Shown: positions 1 through 13,114, numbered from the stretch's first letter. The stretch is 64,000 nucleotides of DNA from Ceratothoa steindachneri (GCA_963969495.1 OZ018318.1:101113141-101177140), one strand, 5' to 3'. The notes: a model not told the origin generated them from the sequence alone. Numbers and translations are program-made.

Positions 1-1512
<1,512 letters not shown>

Positions 1513-1585
<73 letters not shown>
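1513..1585. repeat. (TA)n microsatellite
   Basis: About 72 bp of TA repeats, the right half of the array that starts at position 1. Its other border is the 3' end of a Penelope-like element. Confidence 0.95.
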
Positions 1586-1588
<3 letters not shown>

Positions 1589-3131
1589 TGCAATGTCCAG
1601 CAGGAAAAATGAAAAGGTGCTTTCAAGTACTTTCGAACTTTATTCAGTTCATTCTCATGGACAACTACAAGGAAAAATAATATAATAAGGGTATATATAA
1701 GCTAGTAAAATAGTAAAAGATAAAGGACCGCCTCTAAGACAAGAAATCACTAATGAGGAAGTAGGAGAGGGATGGGTCAATTCACATTAGGATTTAGCTA
1801 TGAGAGGTAGCAAGGTCAAACCGAGAGGCAAGAAAGAGTCAAGAACAGAGCCAAAAGGGTTAAAACGATTAACGGATAAAGCGATAGTCTAAAGAGGAAG
1901 ATTAGGAGAGATACGAGAAGTCTGCAGATACTTAGGGGAGAGGGACAAGGAGAGAGGAAGAGAAATAAAATAATGTTAATACAAAATCAATGCAATAATT
2001 AAATTGACAATCGGGTGCCCATAAAAATGAAAATTGCCCCCCAAAATAGGAACATAAGTCAAAGCTAATTTCTCTAAGAATGAGTTTTTTCATAACAACA
2101 TTAATTTTAAAAAGGCGAGGGGAAATGTTAAGTTATTAAATTGGCTTATATATGAACATTCAACAAGGTTTCTTTCTATTAAGTTATTTGAGCGAAAAAT
2201 AAATTTTGCTGAATTCCAATTAATTAAGTGGTTATTTTCGGACATATGCACAAAAACGCACTGTTATTTACAGCTTTCCTAACATTGTATTTATGCTGAT
2301 TAATACGGACAGATAATTGCTTTCCTGTCTGTCTAAAATATTTACTTGGACAAACAGAACATTCGACCGAATAGACTTCCCCAATATTATTACAATTATT
2401 GTGAACTAGAATGTTTTTTATAGCTGACTCGTATTTGAAAGAAACTGAAATGTTAAAGTTTTTAAAAGACAGGGAATGTCAAGGAAACAAACAGAATAGG
2501 GTAAAACCAAAATGTTTTTAACATTAAAAGGAATAACATGAGCTGTATTATAGAACGTCTTTTTTGCAGAGGAAAGACAGTTTAGAAGAAAGGGATAAGG
2601 ATAACATAGTTTATGGCCAATTCCAAAGATATTTGAGAATTCAGAATCCATATAATCAGGACTAACAACTTGTAAAGCCTGTAAAAACAGAGAAAAAAAC
2701 GGAACGTTTGACTTTGGGACTATGCGCAGAGTAAAACTGAATATAAGAGTTTGAATTAGTAGGTTTGCGATAGATGGAGTATTGAAAACCAGTCGGTGTC
2801 CTATGAATAAGAAGATGGAGAAAGGGAAGGGTTCTATTATTTTCAACTTCATGGGTAAATTGAATGGAAGGGACGAGTGAATTAAGTTTGGTAAGAAAGC
2901 TGTTAACATTTTTAGAATTAGGCCACAGGCAAATGACATCATCAATATAGCTGTACCAAACAATAGGGAAGTCAAGGATAGTAGGGAGGAGTCTTGTTTC
3001 AAAGAACTCCATATATAAGTTAGAGAGGACATGTGAAAGGCTAATCCAAACTTTTGAAGAAAATATTTACCATAGAACGAAAACTTACAATTTTGGGTAA
3101 TTTCTTTGTTTTTTTCATAATTGTGACTCAC
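1586..3131 (-). mobile_element. Penelope-like element, family A, 5'-truncated
   Basis: The minus strand carries the end of a PLE: RT palm and thumb segments (about 3110-2700), a linker, a GIY-YIG endonuclease (about 2410-2280) and a roughly 600-bp 3' region down to the (TA)n at 1585. The 3' region (1586-2210) is repeated in reverse orientation at 12470-13110, which confirms it as part of a dispersed family. The 5' side stops near the CT/TA microsatellite at 3168, so the upstream RT fingers are missing. The extreme end carries AAGTACTTTCGAAC, related to pieces at 13050 and 19230-19410. Confidence 0.82.
2262..3131 (-). pseudogene. PLE reverse transcriptase plus GIY-YIG endonuclease, frameshifted
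   Basis: Pieces in different minus-strand frames line up in the order expected for a PLE protein. At about 3100-3030 is FYGKYFLQKFGLAF. After a frameshift come SNLYMEFFE and WYSYIDDVICLWPN, where YIDD is the RT catalytic box, then FTHEVENNRTLPFLHLLIHR and FQYSIYRKPTNS (3027-2662). A second frameshift near 2665 leads to SPDYMDSEFSNIFGIGHKL and LSSAKKTFYN. Further down is a degenerate GIY-YIG domain, GEVYSVECSVC followed by KYFRQTGKQLSVRINQHK (about 2380-2290). PLE proteins copy their RNA by target-primed reverse transcription, with the GIY-YIG domain nicking DNA. At least two frameshifts and a missing N-terminus make this copy dead. Confidence 0.82.
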
Positions 3132-3164
3132 CTGCTACTTTGTGAACTTTTAATCATATATCAA

Positions 3165-3284
<120 letters not shown>

Positions 3285-3540
3285 TAATTGAAATTGAAAA
3301 TCACATGACACGTGATATATAGATTTATTTAAAGCCCCAAAGAGCAATGAGCGACGTGGTCATATAAGCGATGGGCGCTTAATGACACAGGTTCAAATCC
3401 ACTTCTCTATTCATTTTCTTATAACGGTTAAAATAGTTTGCCCAATCTTTCCGTTTCTACATCTCCCATTTTCCTTCTTAAGCTTTCATTGGTTCACGTT
3501 TTTCCGGGTTGTGTTACCAATTTCCATTTCCTTGGACCTT

Positions 3541-3543
<3 letters not shown>

Positions 3544-3609
<66 letters not shown>
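3544..3609. repeat. (TA)n microsatellite
   Basis: About 66 bp of TA repeats directly next to the left end of an old Tc1-like element. The 260 bp between this array and the previous one hold no recognisable feature. Confidence 0.95.
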
Positions 3610-3611
<2 letters not shown>

Positions 3612-4710
3612 CAGTCATCGCCAATGGTTTTGAGAATACAAATATTTTTTGCATTTGAGAAAATGAATAGAAATCAAACATTGCATTTTGTTTTAGGTCT
3701 CTTATTCTTCAGGACTGCTTCAATTCTCTTGGCATGTTGGAGACCAAATTTGTGATGATATCTTGACTGATATTTGTCCATTTTCATTTAATAATCACAA
3801 ACAACTGCTCACAATCGCCTGGTTTCTGTTTATCAACCGCCAGTTAGATTATCGCCCACAAATTCTCTATTGGGTTCAAATCTGGCGAATTCCCGGGTCA
3901 AGGTCCAAAAGGTTCAATGTTATTTTCAGCCAAGAATTTTGTTATTACTTTGGCTGTGTGAAAAGGTGCACCATCATTCTGAACAATACAGTTACTATCC
4001 CCAAATTGCTCATAAACTGTAGGGAAAAAGTGTTGATTAAACCCGTTTTGGTACTATTATGAGTTCATGGCAGTATTCTTAGATGATTAGCAGCTCCTGA
4101 CATAGAGAATGTCCTAATGCTATATATACCATGAGCACAACACAGGACTCGTGAATGCGCTCCCTACCTCTCCTTCTAACAAGGAATTTCCAGATGCTCC
4201 AACCATCTTAGGGAAGCTTTATCAGAGAATATATGTAAATTGATGCATTTTTCAACAGTCCATTCTTTACATTTCCTAAAAAGTCTATTCTGTATGTAAA
4301 GTTTTTCTAGTCTATTCTGTATGTAAAGTTTTTCTTGGTGAGATGAGGCTTCTTCGCAGACTTTCTCTACCTGAGACCTTTGTCGAAAACTCTTCGCCTT
4401 ACTGTGCGCGCTGAAGCACTCACACCTGCTTCTTTCCAATCGTGAACAAGCTTGGCACTGGAGGCAACCTAATCTTTGAGTTGGAACCTTATCAGGAGGC
4501 GATCTTGGCGCTCATTTGAAGTTCTTTGACGCCCAGAAAACTTCCTTCACGCGTGTGACCAGTCTTTTTAAAGTAATATTTGATCCTCAAGATCGTACTC
4601 CTTGATGTAATACCCGTAACAGTATCACCTTGCACTTCAGGCCACATTGGTGTTGAGCATTAATGGTTGTATGCTTTTCTTTGGAATTTTTTTTCCTGGA
4701 GTTGAAAGGT
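3610..4710 (-). pseudogene. Old Tc1-like (DD34E-type) transposase relic
   Basis: On the minus strand, scattered frames give Tc1 hallmarks in order. At 4450-4340 is a charged HTH-proximal region (ECFSAHSKAKSFRQRSQVEK). At 4260-4210 are EWTVEKCIN and IFSDKA, containing the first catalytic Asp. Near 3990-3940 is QNDGAPFHTAKV with the second Asp, and near 3890-3860 NSPDLNPIENLWA with the catalytic Glu. The plus-strand end at 3612 (CAGTCATCGCCAATGG) resembles a Tc1 terminal repeat; I could not fix the other end. Stops and frameshifts are many, and a 26-bp stretch (TATTCTGTATGTAAAGTTTT) is tandemly doubled at 4284-4335. This is clearly older than the element at 293-1512. Confidence 0.72.
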
Positions 4711-5620
4711 ATTCAAACATTTATTTAAAAAAAAATACAAAACAGGTTATAATTAGATAACCTCATTCATTTAAATCAATTTGTCATCATTTTACCCTTT
4801 TGATCGAATAGCAAAGTTACATGGACTGAAAGTCGCCTCCTTCAGGAACAGGATCAGAGGGCGATTTTGCTTTCTGCGAAGAAATACATTTTTTTAATGT
4901 TTAAATGATGACTTTTTTTAATAAACCTGAACTAATTTAAATATTAGAATAATTATTCTTCGAAGCAATAAGAATATTAGTCTCAAAACCTTTGGCTCCG
5001 ACTATATATATAATTATTGAATATATGTCTATGTTTGAATATTACAAACATTTTCTGCGACATTATTCACATCTACAATATCTAAATATATATTTTAGAA
5101 ATTCTATTTGTTCTAAATAGTAACTTTAGAAGAATAATCCACGCCATCGTTTGTCTTGTATGTTTACATGCGTTTCAAGCATCTCATACCTGGTGTTTTT
5201 AAACGCAAGTTATGTTCCTTTTCGGATCCAGTCGTTAATGCGTGGCAAAATAGGAGATCTTTAAGATTGTAAAAGATGGCCTCTGAATTCAAAAATGACT
5301 CCAGTTTTTCTGTATCCCATGAACATTTTGAGCTATCGGATGCCCTCGCCTTGTATCAAAAACTATCAAAGTTCTGTATCTAACAAATTTAGGCTAATTA
5401 AAGGGAATGTTTTAACAATTTTCATACATTTGAAAATAATAAAATATAGATTGACTATAATGTTTATACAAATTTATTTTATTTTGATCCTACAAATAAT
5501 ATTGTTACTATAAGTCAAATAGTGTGCAAGTAGTTAAGGTAAATAATTTACGCTTATCGCTTTTTCTGAGTGTTCAATATGTAATCTTTTTCAATTTACA
5601 ATACAAAAGTAGTTAGCAAG
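4711..5620. other. AT-rich stretch without recognised feature
   Basis: About 900 bp of AT-rich sequence. A short frame at 5295-5513 has no recognisable motif. I see no repeat structure. Confidence 0.5.
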
Positions 5621-5625
5621 CATAT

Positions 5626-7050
5626 TTACATCCGATCTGCCTGATAACGTTCTTCCGTGACCTTCAAATTTTGGTGGAATGGTTCAGCTTTCTCATCGCT
5701 GACTTCTTTAAGGTTTTCCAGGGTGGTAGCAAGATGGCTATGCAGAAAATGCAACTTGATGCTCATTTTGTAACCGAGCGTTTCGTAACTTCTGGGCAAT
5801 TTCGATTCAATTCTTTGCTCGTGTATTTCCAAGAAAGTACTGGACAAAGCTTTTAATAATAGCCAACCATTATTTTCGAGTTCTGACATTGTCCAAATGA
5901 AATGTTCATCTTTGATGAGCTGCTGAATTTGTGGACTATCAAACACATCACCTTGGATTTGTTTAATTGACAGGCATGGAAATGCCAAATCGAGTTACTT
6001 GAAACAGTTGCCTTCAGTTGGCTATGCTTTTAAAATTGCTTCATGGAACCCAGTTTGATGTGTAGAGGTTGGAATATAAATTTCTTTCTGGCAACTAGTG
6101 GCTCATGTAGAAAGATCTGATCATAAGGTTTGAGGTCAGATCTTATACGTGAATTTTTCTCCATCCAATGCTTCTTTGACCTGAAATACTCCGTGTACCC
6201 GCGTTGCTGACCAAGAAGGAAGCATACCATTTTAAAGTAAACACAGATGATTTAATTGTATTTGTGATATTGCAACATCTCAATGACTCTCTTTATGTTT
6301 GCCATGTTCTTTACGAAGACTAACTGAATGCTAAACTAGGACTGCACCATATACTCGTAAATTGCTATTCTAGAGGAGAAAACACTTTAAGCTCCGCTTT
6401 GAGCTATCGATGAACAGTTGCCATTCATTTGTGTTATAGATCGGAATCCCCAATTTCTCCAGTAAATCCTGTATCTTATGGTAATACACAAAGGTACTGC
6501 TACTTCGAATATACTGCAGAAATGCACTTTTCTTGATCGAAAGTGGGATACCTTAACTACTTTTTCAAGCAAGTTTTTTCTCATTCAATCTTATTGCTAG
6601 GAGATTTGAAGCCTTTATTGATAGACACAAATCTCGTGCCAAATCATTTAACTCATGCTGATCGAATTCCTTACGAGCTGAGTTATCTTCGATTTCAAAA
6701 TCTGCATCATTGCAGTCACTGAGGAGTTCTTCATCATGATCCAGATCTTCGAGAGAAGGTAGTTGAGCAAAACCTGGCACTGGGATTTCACCTGAATGAG
6801 GCACAGGACGTATAACTGATGGAAAACTAAGATACTCGATTTTACATTTGTTTTTCTTGTTGTACCCTGAAGTTTTTAGTAAACAAAAGTAAGTATGTGT
6901 AATGTTCTATTGGTTCTAGCCAAATAATAGATATAAAAAAATGCCAACTTATCAGTTGCTCCCTTGATCCATATCCGTAAACTCTCAACACACTGCTTGC
7001 ACACCTTATGAGGGTCGCAGACTACTTGTCTTGGCCGCCAACTTTTACTT
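5626..7050 (-). pseudogene. Fragmented member of a repetitive invertebrate protein family of unknown function
   Basis: Successive minus-strand frames match, in order, a protein family I have met repeatedly in arthropod genomes and for which I know no function. Around 7040-6955: RPRQVVCDPHKVCKQCVESL. Around 6870-6800: GYNKKNKCKIEYLSFPSVI followed by PHSGEIPVPGFAQLPSLED (to 6740). Around 6660-6570: ELNDLARDLCLSIKASNLL. Around 6440-6380: NEWQLFIDSSKRSLK. From 6230: LLGQQRGYTEY, then PLVARKKFIFQPLHIKLGSM. From 5950: VFDSPQIQQLIKDEHF, LGYKMSIKLHFLHSHLA and PFHQNLKVTEERYQ, ending at 5626. Order and spacing are kept over 1.4 kb, but stops and frame changes separate the blocks, so this copy is probably dead. 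A gap at about 6950-6880 might be an intron. The C-K-Q-C block may be part of a zinc-binding module. It could be transposon-derived or a multicopy host gene; I cannot tell which. Confidence 0.6.
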
Positions 7051-7059
7051 TAAAACATA

Positions 7060-8685
7060 CAAAATAGAGTTAATTAACAAATGCACTGATGTTTGCGCTT
7101 TGGCTAAGAGTCCGGGCTGTTTAGGTACTTACGACAAGAAGTAGCTCTCCGATCATAAGCTCAAGGTGGAGAACGAGGCTTGAGATCAAATCGAGATCAA
7201 ATGTTATCCCAATCCGAATCCGAAGTTGACTAAGCCTCCAAACTGATCGTTAACTCTGTCCCGAATCCGTCGTCTTTCTTATTTCAATTCTTTAAATTAT
7301 TCTTCATAAATCAGACCCTGATTTAGATTTGGGGCTGGAATACCCGTTCAGCGCTGAGTCACTCAGTATAAGTGACATGGGCAGAGGATCAATTAACAAA
7401 TAAAACAAGAGGGAAAGTCCCTCCAATGACCTGCAGCGTTTTGTGATAAGATGATAAATGGTTATTGCATCGATGGTTTCCATGGTTCAAATCATTTACA
7501 AGTGGCTTTGAATGGCTAAACGAGGCTTCTGCCAATAGATGGCGCCACCCAGCGCCAAATCTGATGGCGTAGGAAACTCCGTTCCGTCAATTCGGAGCAA
7601 GAACTCTTCTGCTTTTCGAATTCAGAACGCTTGTGGAACCCCGGCGAAGAACACTCAAAATCCCACCTTTTCATTCCCATTCTCTTTTCCCCTTTAGGAA
7701 AGTTGTAGAATCCGGTGTAGAACATTAAAAATCCCGTCTTTTCTCCCTTAATCCCTCTTTCCTTTCAAAAGAAATTCTTTAAAACCTGGTTAACTCTACG
7801 TGCCATTCAAACTATTTACCTAGCTATTCACGACTTCACTTATATGTTTGACTTCTAGGTGAGTGTTTATTTGAGTTTTTTTCACGTCAAACTTCATCGG
7901 TGTGGTAAGTAGAAAAATTATTTATTTTTACAAGTCAACCCTCTTTCTCAAATTTTGATTCACTAATTCAGACTATCAAAAATTTTGAGTACATAAAATG
8001 TTTTCTGGAATTTCGTCTCAGAGAGCCAATAAATTTCTCAACTAAAATCTATTTTCAAACTTTCAAATTCAGACAAATACATACATTAACTCTGTTCCTT
8101 ACCTAAGGGAAAATAAGATTAACACAAGAATTATCAGAAATTCAATTAGTTTGTTTTACAGACATAAGAGCGAAATATTAGCACATGAATCTTATAATAA
8201 ATGAGGATATTTAAAAAATGTGGCTATGAAAACTAGATTGAAATAATTGGTCGATTCATATGAGCTTATTAATCCCTAATCGGCCAATTTGCTTTTCGTA
8301 ATATACTTACTGAGCACCCACACATCTTTGAATGTTGAGAGGAAGCAGATACTCATAGAAAGAAAGAGTTAAGAATCGAGTGAGTGAGAAAGAAAGAGTA
8401 AGTAGGCTAGCAATGTAACGTTATTACATTCTACTTTATATTTTGTAGTTTTACTTTATTCCTTGTTATTAGAGTTCTAATTTACCATGCAGTATGTACA
8501 GGCAAAACATGTGGATTGAGTATTTATGCATAGGGAATATTCACATACTATATAAGAGGTTCGCGATTATACGCGAAAATCGTTTTACTTGCTTGTTCTT
8601 GGAGAGAAGCCTGTACATCAAATACTTCCCAAAAGGTAAGAATTTTCCTGAGCACAATTCTAATGCAAAACGAAAATTATGGTCG
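7060..8685. other. Stretch without recognised feature
   Basis: About 1.6 kb of ordinary-looking sequence of mixed composition. Small frames at 7516-7725 and 8494-8694 show no motif I recognise, and there is no evident tandem structure. Confidence 0.5.
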
Positions 8686-8689
8686 GAAA

Positions 8690-9090
8690 TGTAAATATAA
8701 AGCAAAATTGATACTTCTAATTCTGATTGGATGGCAATTAAGAGAAACGTATCATCAGCATATCTCAACTAGATAACGTCCTCACAAATGATACAAAATT
8801 GACACTTTCTAATTCTGATTCGAAATCAATTAAAAGAAATGTATCATCAACGTATCTCGAATAGCTAATATCCCTCATGAACGATTTAAAATCGATAATT
8901 TCTAATTCTGATTTGAAAACAATTAAGAGAAACGTATTATCAATGTATCTCGAACAGCTAATATCAATCACGAATGATGCAAAATTGATACTTTAAATTC
9001 TGATTCGAGGTAAATTTAGAGAAACGTATCATCAACGTATCCCGAACATCTCATATCCCTCACGAATGATGCAAGGGACGGAAGAGCTCG
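8690..9090 (-). repeat. Tandem array of a 92-93 bp unit encoding an RT-like YVDD box
   Basis: Four degenerate units; the shared GTATCATCAACGTATCTCGA block recurs at 8749, 8841, 8934 and 9025. In minus-strand translation each unit gives about 31 residues with RYVDDTFLLI and SELE at the same place: RYADDTFLLI, RYVDDTFLLI, RYIDNTFLLI, and GYVDDTFL followed by a stop. (Y)xDD flanked by hydrophobic residues is the catalytic motif C of reverse transcriptases, and the R-Y-V-D-D-T-F form is typical of PLEs. Two units are joined in frame (8765-8971). A frameshift separates the 8749 unit from the next, and the 9025 unit is broken by a stop. It may be a satellite born from a PLE fragment. Confidence 0.65.
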
Positions 9091-9710
9091 TCTCAAAGCG
9101 TTTAATGAAACTATCGATCAGAACGAGACTGAGCTGAGCAGTTGGTTTACCATACATAACACGTCTTTCGTATAATGGTTATTACTCAACTCGTCCCCTT
9201 TGTGAGTACGACCATAACACGTATGTCAATGTGTGATTTGTGTGCCAGCGTTGGGGGTAAGGGGAGGGGGAGGGGGAGTTGGCATGCGGGTATATTCGGC
9301 TATCTTCAAATTTAGACTCATTTTTCAGGGTTTTCATTTGCATTTTGGAAATAATTAAGAAGCAAACCTAAATTAAGTCTGAAGTCGGAATGACTTCCGC
9401 TTCTGAGATTCTACAAGGAAATAATCGAGAGCCGCATAAATAAAGCCGTAAAGTTAACTTTATTTCACAACTTTAAATTATTCATCCAATTTAAAAGTCA
9501 CTGACTGAAATCAAAGTTTATTGCAGCTACTAAAAGAAGGCGAGGCTGTTCGGCGTTCTTTTGTTCTTACTTTTCACGGGGACTTGAATGTTGCGCTGAG
9601 ATTAGGGGGTCCTCTTTGGGACCTGGTTTAGATCTATGGGCAAGGGGGAAATGGGAAGGGTGATAAGATTAGTTTCTTAACAGTCTCGGACAGGAGGAAT
9701 GGCGGAGAAA
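9091..9710. other. Stretch without recognised feature
   Basis: Mixed-composition sequence with a short G-rich run near 9254-9280. No coding or repeat signature that I can support. Confidence 0.45.
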
Positions 9711-9714
9711 AGTG

Positions 9715-9772
9715 GGATAGATAGATAGAGACAGATGGATAGATAGATAGAGATAGATAGATTGGAACCAGG

Positions 9773-9839
<67 letters not shown>
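9715..9839. repeat. GATA-rich repeat followed by (TA)n
   Basis: Imperfect GATA/GACA units at 9715-9765 are followed by about 63 bp of TA repeats, then a short TAA run. The long frames crossing this region on the minus strand are simple-repeat translations (YIYIYI). Confidence 0.9.
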
Positions 9840-9842
<3 letters not shown>

Positions 9843-10495
9843 ATAATAATAATAATTGAAAAAAATACAACGACGGCATATGCGAAAAAATACTAGAAAA
9901 AGGTTTCTGAAGTAATTGGTATAGTTGGGTGAAGTGAAAATGTGTGTAAGAAACCCCTTGTGGATTACGAATCGAAATGGTGCGCAACTATCCAGAACCT
10001 CAATGAATTGAGATCTTTCAAGAAATACTCTAGAAAGGAGACAACTACGAGCGCCGGGGCCGGAAGGGCACGCGACTCTCCTAAACACACTTAACATATG
10101 CAATAAGTCTTTATTATTAAGGCAAGTTGCGTGCCCCCCTCCCTCCCCCCATAGCGTTTCGAGTCGTCCTCAATGGTCCAAGGTCTTTTCCTTAACATTT
10201 TCACTTCCACCAACCTCACTCTTTTTACGAGGAACCTCTGGCGAAACCTTTTTGCCTCAAATCGTACTGATGCTTTATTTTTTTCACGGGTCTCTTTTTT
10301 TTATTCCGGGCTTATTGCCAGCGCCGGAGCACTTTTGAGCACTTGTACTTCTTTCCTGTTGAGATGCCATGATAGGATTTTTATATCTTCTCTCTTCACC
10401 AATATAACCCCATCCCTTTCCACCTGCCCTCATTGGATTACGCGACCTGGCACCCATGATGTAGGCCTTCGAAATGACGATGCTTATATAGGCTC
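9840..10495. other. Stretch without recognised feature
   Basis: About 650 bp. A plus-strand frame at 10173-10571 is open for 132 codons but shows no known motif and runs into the minisatellite at its end, so I do not call it a gene. Confidence 0.45.
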
Positions 10496-10497
10496 CA

Positions 10498-10671
10498 TCC
10501 GAGAGACATACAGAAGGCAAGAAGGAAGATTACAGGTAGATTACAGACGGCATGCATGTTGCATACAGTAGACATACCGGCGATATGAAAGAAAAATACA
10601 GGTAGAATACGGCCTAGGTTTGGCATACAGGTGGCATACAAAAGACATACAGGTGCGATACAAGAGACATA
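10498..10671. repeat. 22-bp minisatellite, left half
   Basis: Degenerate units of 22 bp such as ACAGGTGGCATACAAAAGAC and ACAGGTGCGATACAAGAGAC. The same units resume at 11952, on the far side of a transposon inserted at a TA within the array. Confidence 0.85.
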
Positions 10672-11951
10672 CCAGGTCTTGCAAAAGTCCTGTTAAATTT
10701 CTTACGACGCTCTCAACAAAGGACACATTGATAAGTTTAATGCAGTTTGACAAGTTTTTATTGTTTTAACAGATAATTATGTTTTTAAATGGTAATATTA
10801 ATCAATGTGGCCATCCTTGGAGGCCAACATACGCTCCAGGCGAGACATGAAGTCCGCGCACACGTTGCGGATGAAGCACTTCCTTCTGCTGGCCCACACC
10901 GCGGTTGACGAAGGACTTCCGCTCGTCGAAATTGCTGTGGCGGACCTTGCAGGCCTTGCCCTCGACATGCGCCTACACGCTGTAGTCGAGTGGATCGAGG
11001 TCAGGCGAGTAGGTTGGCCAAAAGTCCTTCGTACCGGAGTTCATATTCGACCCCAACCACTCTTGCACAGTCTTGGCGGTGTGGGCCGGGGCACCTTCCT
11101 GCTGAAAGACGTAGCGCGCCATATTCAAGATATTTCTCACCTTGGGCAGGATTTTAGTGACCAAGATGTCCTTGTCACCCGCCGTGGTGAGCCTATAACC
11201 TACCGTGAACCACACCTTCGGCACTTTCTCGCTATTCGAAGCCACAACGCAGAACATCATCACGGAGGCCGGGCGCTTAGTCGTGGACACGTAGTCTCTC
11301 GGAGATGTCCTGGCCGAAGCTTACCACGCGGTTATTCTGTTTGTTGATGACCGGATCAACCGTAAAGGGATTTTTGCCTTAAAAAAAGAGAAAATTCTAT
11401 TGCCATGAAACTTCTAGTCGTTGAGGAGGCGACGAAAGCGCTCCCGACGTTGTTCTCGCATAGGGTCGGTGAGCAAAGGCCTTTCCATGCATCTCAAGCT
11501 TCTGCTTTCCTCCTCTTTTACGGTTTTAAACACCATGGCCACCATGGCCACCGATATGTTCTTCTTCACGATCGCAGTCATTTTGAGCTTCGGATCACTT
11601 TCGAAGGTCGTCCTCACGGACTAACCGTTGACAACTTGAGTTCTGCCTCAACGAGGTCAATCTTTGAGGTCTTTCCCGTTCTTGAGCCCCTCCGTGACTC
11701 TGTGGGCAGTCATCCGCTGACGTTGAGCCGCTTGGCCATGTCGGACTTGTTGTGCCCCTCGAGCAGGAGAGTAGAGATCTCGATTCTTTTCACTTCCATT
11801 TCAACACATCTGCACACAATGGAAAAACATTTTAATAAAACGTGCCAGAAATGTAGAACTTTAAGGTTGTTTGAAAGAACTTTTTCTATCATACACGTAA
11901 ATCTCTCGAAAGATAAAAAAGGGAGTTTAAGAGAACTTTTTGAACATCCGG
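10672..11951 (-). mobile_element. Mariner-like transposon inserted in a 22-bp minisatellite
   Basis: A 1,280-bp unit with degenerate terminal inverted repeats of about 27 bp (10672-10698 and 11925-11951). About 19 of 27 positions match, including CAAAAAGTTCTCTTAAA against GCAAAAGTCCTGTTAAA. TA lies directly outside both ends (10670-10671 and 11952-11953). The minisatellite on both sides gives an independent view of the empty site. Confidence 0.82.
10798..11799 (-). pseudogene. Dead mariner-like transposase (third Asp present, first two lost)
   Basis: About 334 codons from the ATG at 11799 to the TAA at 10798, in several frames. The N-terminus reads MEVKRIEISTLLLEGHNKSD followed by MAKRLNVS, an HTH, then a stop. 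At 11617-11414 comes a linker (SLRCMERPLLTDPMREQRRE). The first catalytic Asp region is destroyed: the segment before PFTVDPVINKQNN has a stop where the acidic pair should be. The second motif reads VFQQEGAPAHTAK, with Glu in place of Asp. The third, YSPDLDPLDYSV, is kept but is followed at once by a stop at the usual Trp. Thirty-six residues lie between the second and third positions. The C-terminus, SRLERMLASKDGHID, is recognisable. Confidence 0.8.
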
Positions 11952-12125
11952 TACAGACAGCATACAAAAGACATAATGCGGCATACAAGAGATATACTGG
12001 TGTCATACAAGAGAGATACAGGCTGTATGCAAGAGACTTACAGGCAGCATACAAGATACATATAGGCTGTGTACAAGAGACATACAGGTGACATACAAGT
12101 CATACAGGCTACATACATGTTACAT
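11952..12125. repeat. 22-bp minisatellite, right half
   Basis: Continuation of the array at 10498-10671, with units such as GGCATACAAGAGATATACTG and GGCTGTGTACAAGAGACATA. Confidence 0.85.
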
Positions 12126-12465
12126 TAATCACAAACATGTTCCTGTGTTCTTTGTACAAACTTGTTATGGACCATATATTTAGGGACGTTACAGCACCGT
12201 CTGACGTTTATCTCTGTAGATACCCAGAGTGAGACCTAGGATTATTATCATCACCCGGTCCCATAACGTGAGGGAAGTGCGCATCAAAGCTACAGAGAGT
12301 GACCTTATTCCATCCAGGTGTGTAGCATTTCTAACATTCAGGATATTTCAGATATGTGTATGTGATGGAATGTATGAGGAGGAGGAAAGGTATGCGAGAA
12401 AGATGGCGGTTGTACGATCGTGGTAGAAAAGGTGTATTTTTTTATTTTCTAGTTAGGAGCACATC
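12126..12465. other. Stretch without recognised feature
   Basis: About 340 bp of unique-looking sequence between the minisatellite and a PLE 3' end. Short frames only. Confidence 0.45.
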
Positions 12466-12469
12466 TGGC

Positions 12470-13110
12470 GAATGCCTCCTTGAAATTCAGCAAAATTTAT
12501 TTTTCGCTCAAATGACTCAATTAAAAGAAACCTTGTTGAATGTTCATGTATAAGCCAATTTAATAACTTTAACATTTCCTCTGGCCTTTTTAAAATTGAT
12601 TTTGTTATGAAAAAACTCATTCTTAAAGAAATTAGCTTTGGCTTATATTCCTTTTTTTTTTGCAATTTTCATTTTTATGGGAACCCGATGTGTCAATTCG
12701 ATTATTGCATTGATTCTGTATTAACATTATTTTATTTCTCTTGCTATCTCCTTGTCCCTTTCCCCTTCGTTTCAATTTACTTCTCGTGTCTCTGCTAATC
12801 ACCCTCTTTAGACTATCGCTTTATCCGTTAATCGTTTTAACCTTTTTAGCTCTGTTTTTGACTCTTTCTTGCCTCTCGGTTTGATCTTGCTACCTGTTAT
12901 AGCTAAATATTAATACGAATTTACCCATCCCTCTCCTACTTCCCCATTGGTGATTTCTTGCCTTAGAGGCGGTCCTTTATCTTTTACTAGCTTATATATA
13001 CCTTCATTATATTATTTTATCTTGTAGTTATCCTTGAGAATGAACTGAATAAAGTTAGAAAGTACTTGGAAGTACCTTTTCATTTTTCCTGCGGGACATT
13101 GCATTCATAT
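12470..13110 (+). mobile_element. 3' end of a second family A PLE, opposite orientation
   Basis: About 640 bp that is the reverse complement of 1586-2210: the same CAAGGTTTCTTT block, the same AT-rich 3' region and the same terminal GCAATGTCC/GGACATTGC. Only the tail of the element is present, beginning just after the GIY-YIG domain would end. The right end is cut by the Gypsy LTR at 13115 after only a short TATA stretch. Confidence 0.8.
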
Positions 13111-13114
13111 ATAT

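Noticed and set aside
10173..10571. 132-codon plus-strand frame
   Set aside because: Ends inside the 22-bp minisatellite and shows no motif; overlapping frames exist on the other strand.
13045..13072. CTGAATAAAGTT(A/C)GAAAGTACTT at family A PLE ends as a hammerhead
   Set aside because: CUGA and GAAA are present but there is no room for stem II between them; kept only as a shared terminal motif.
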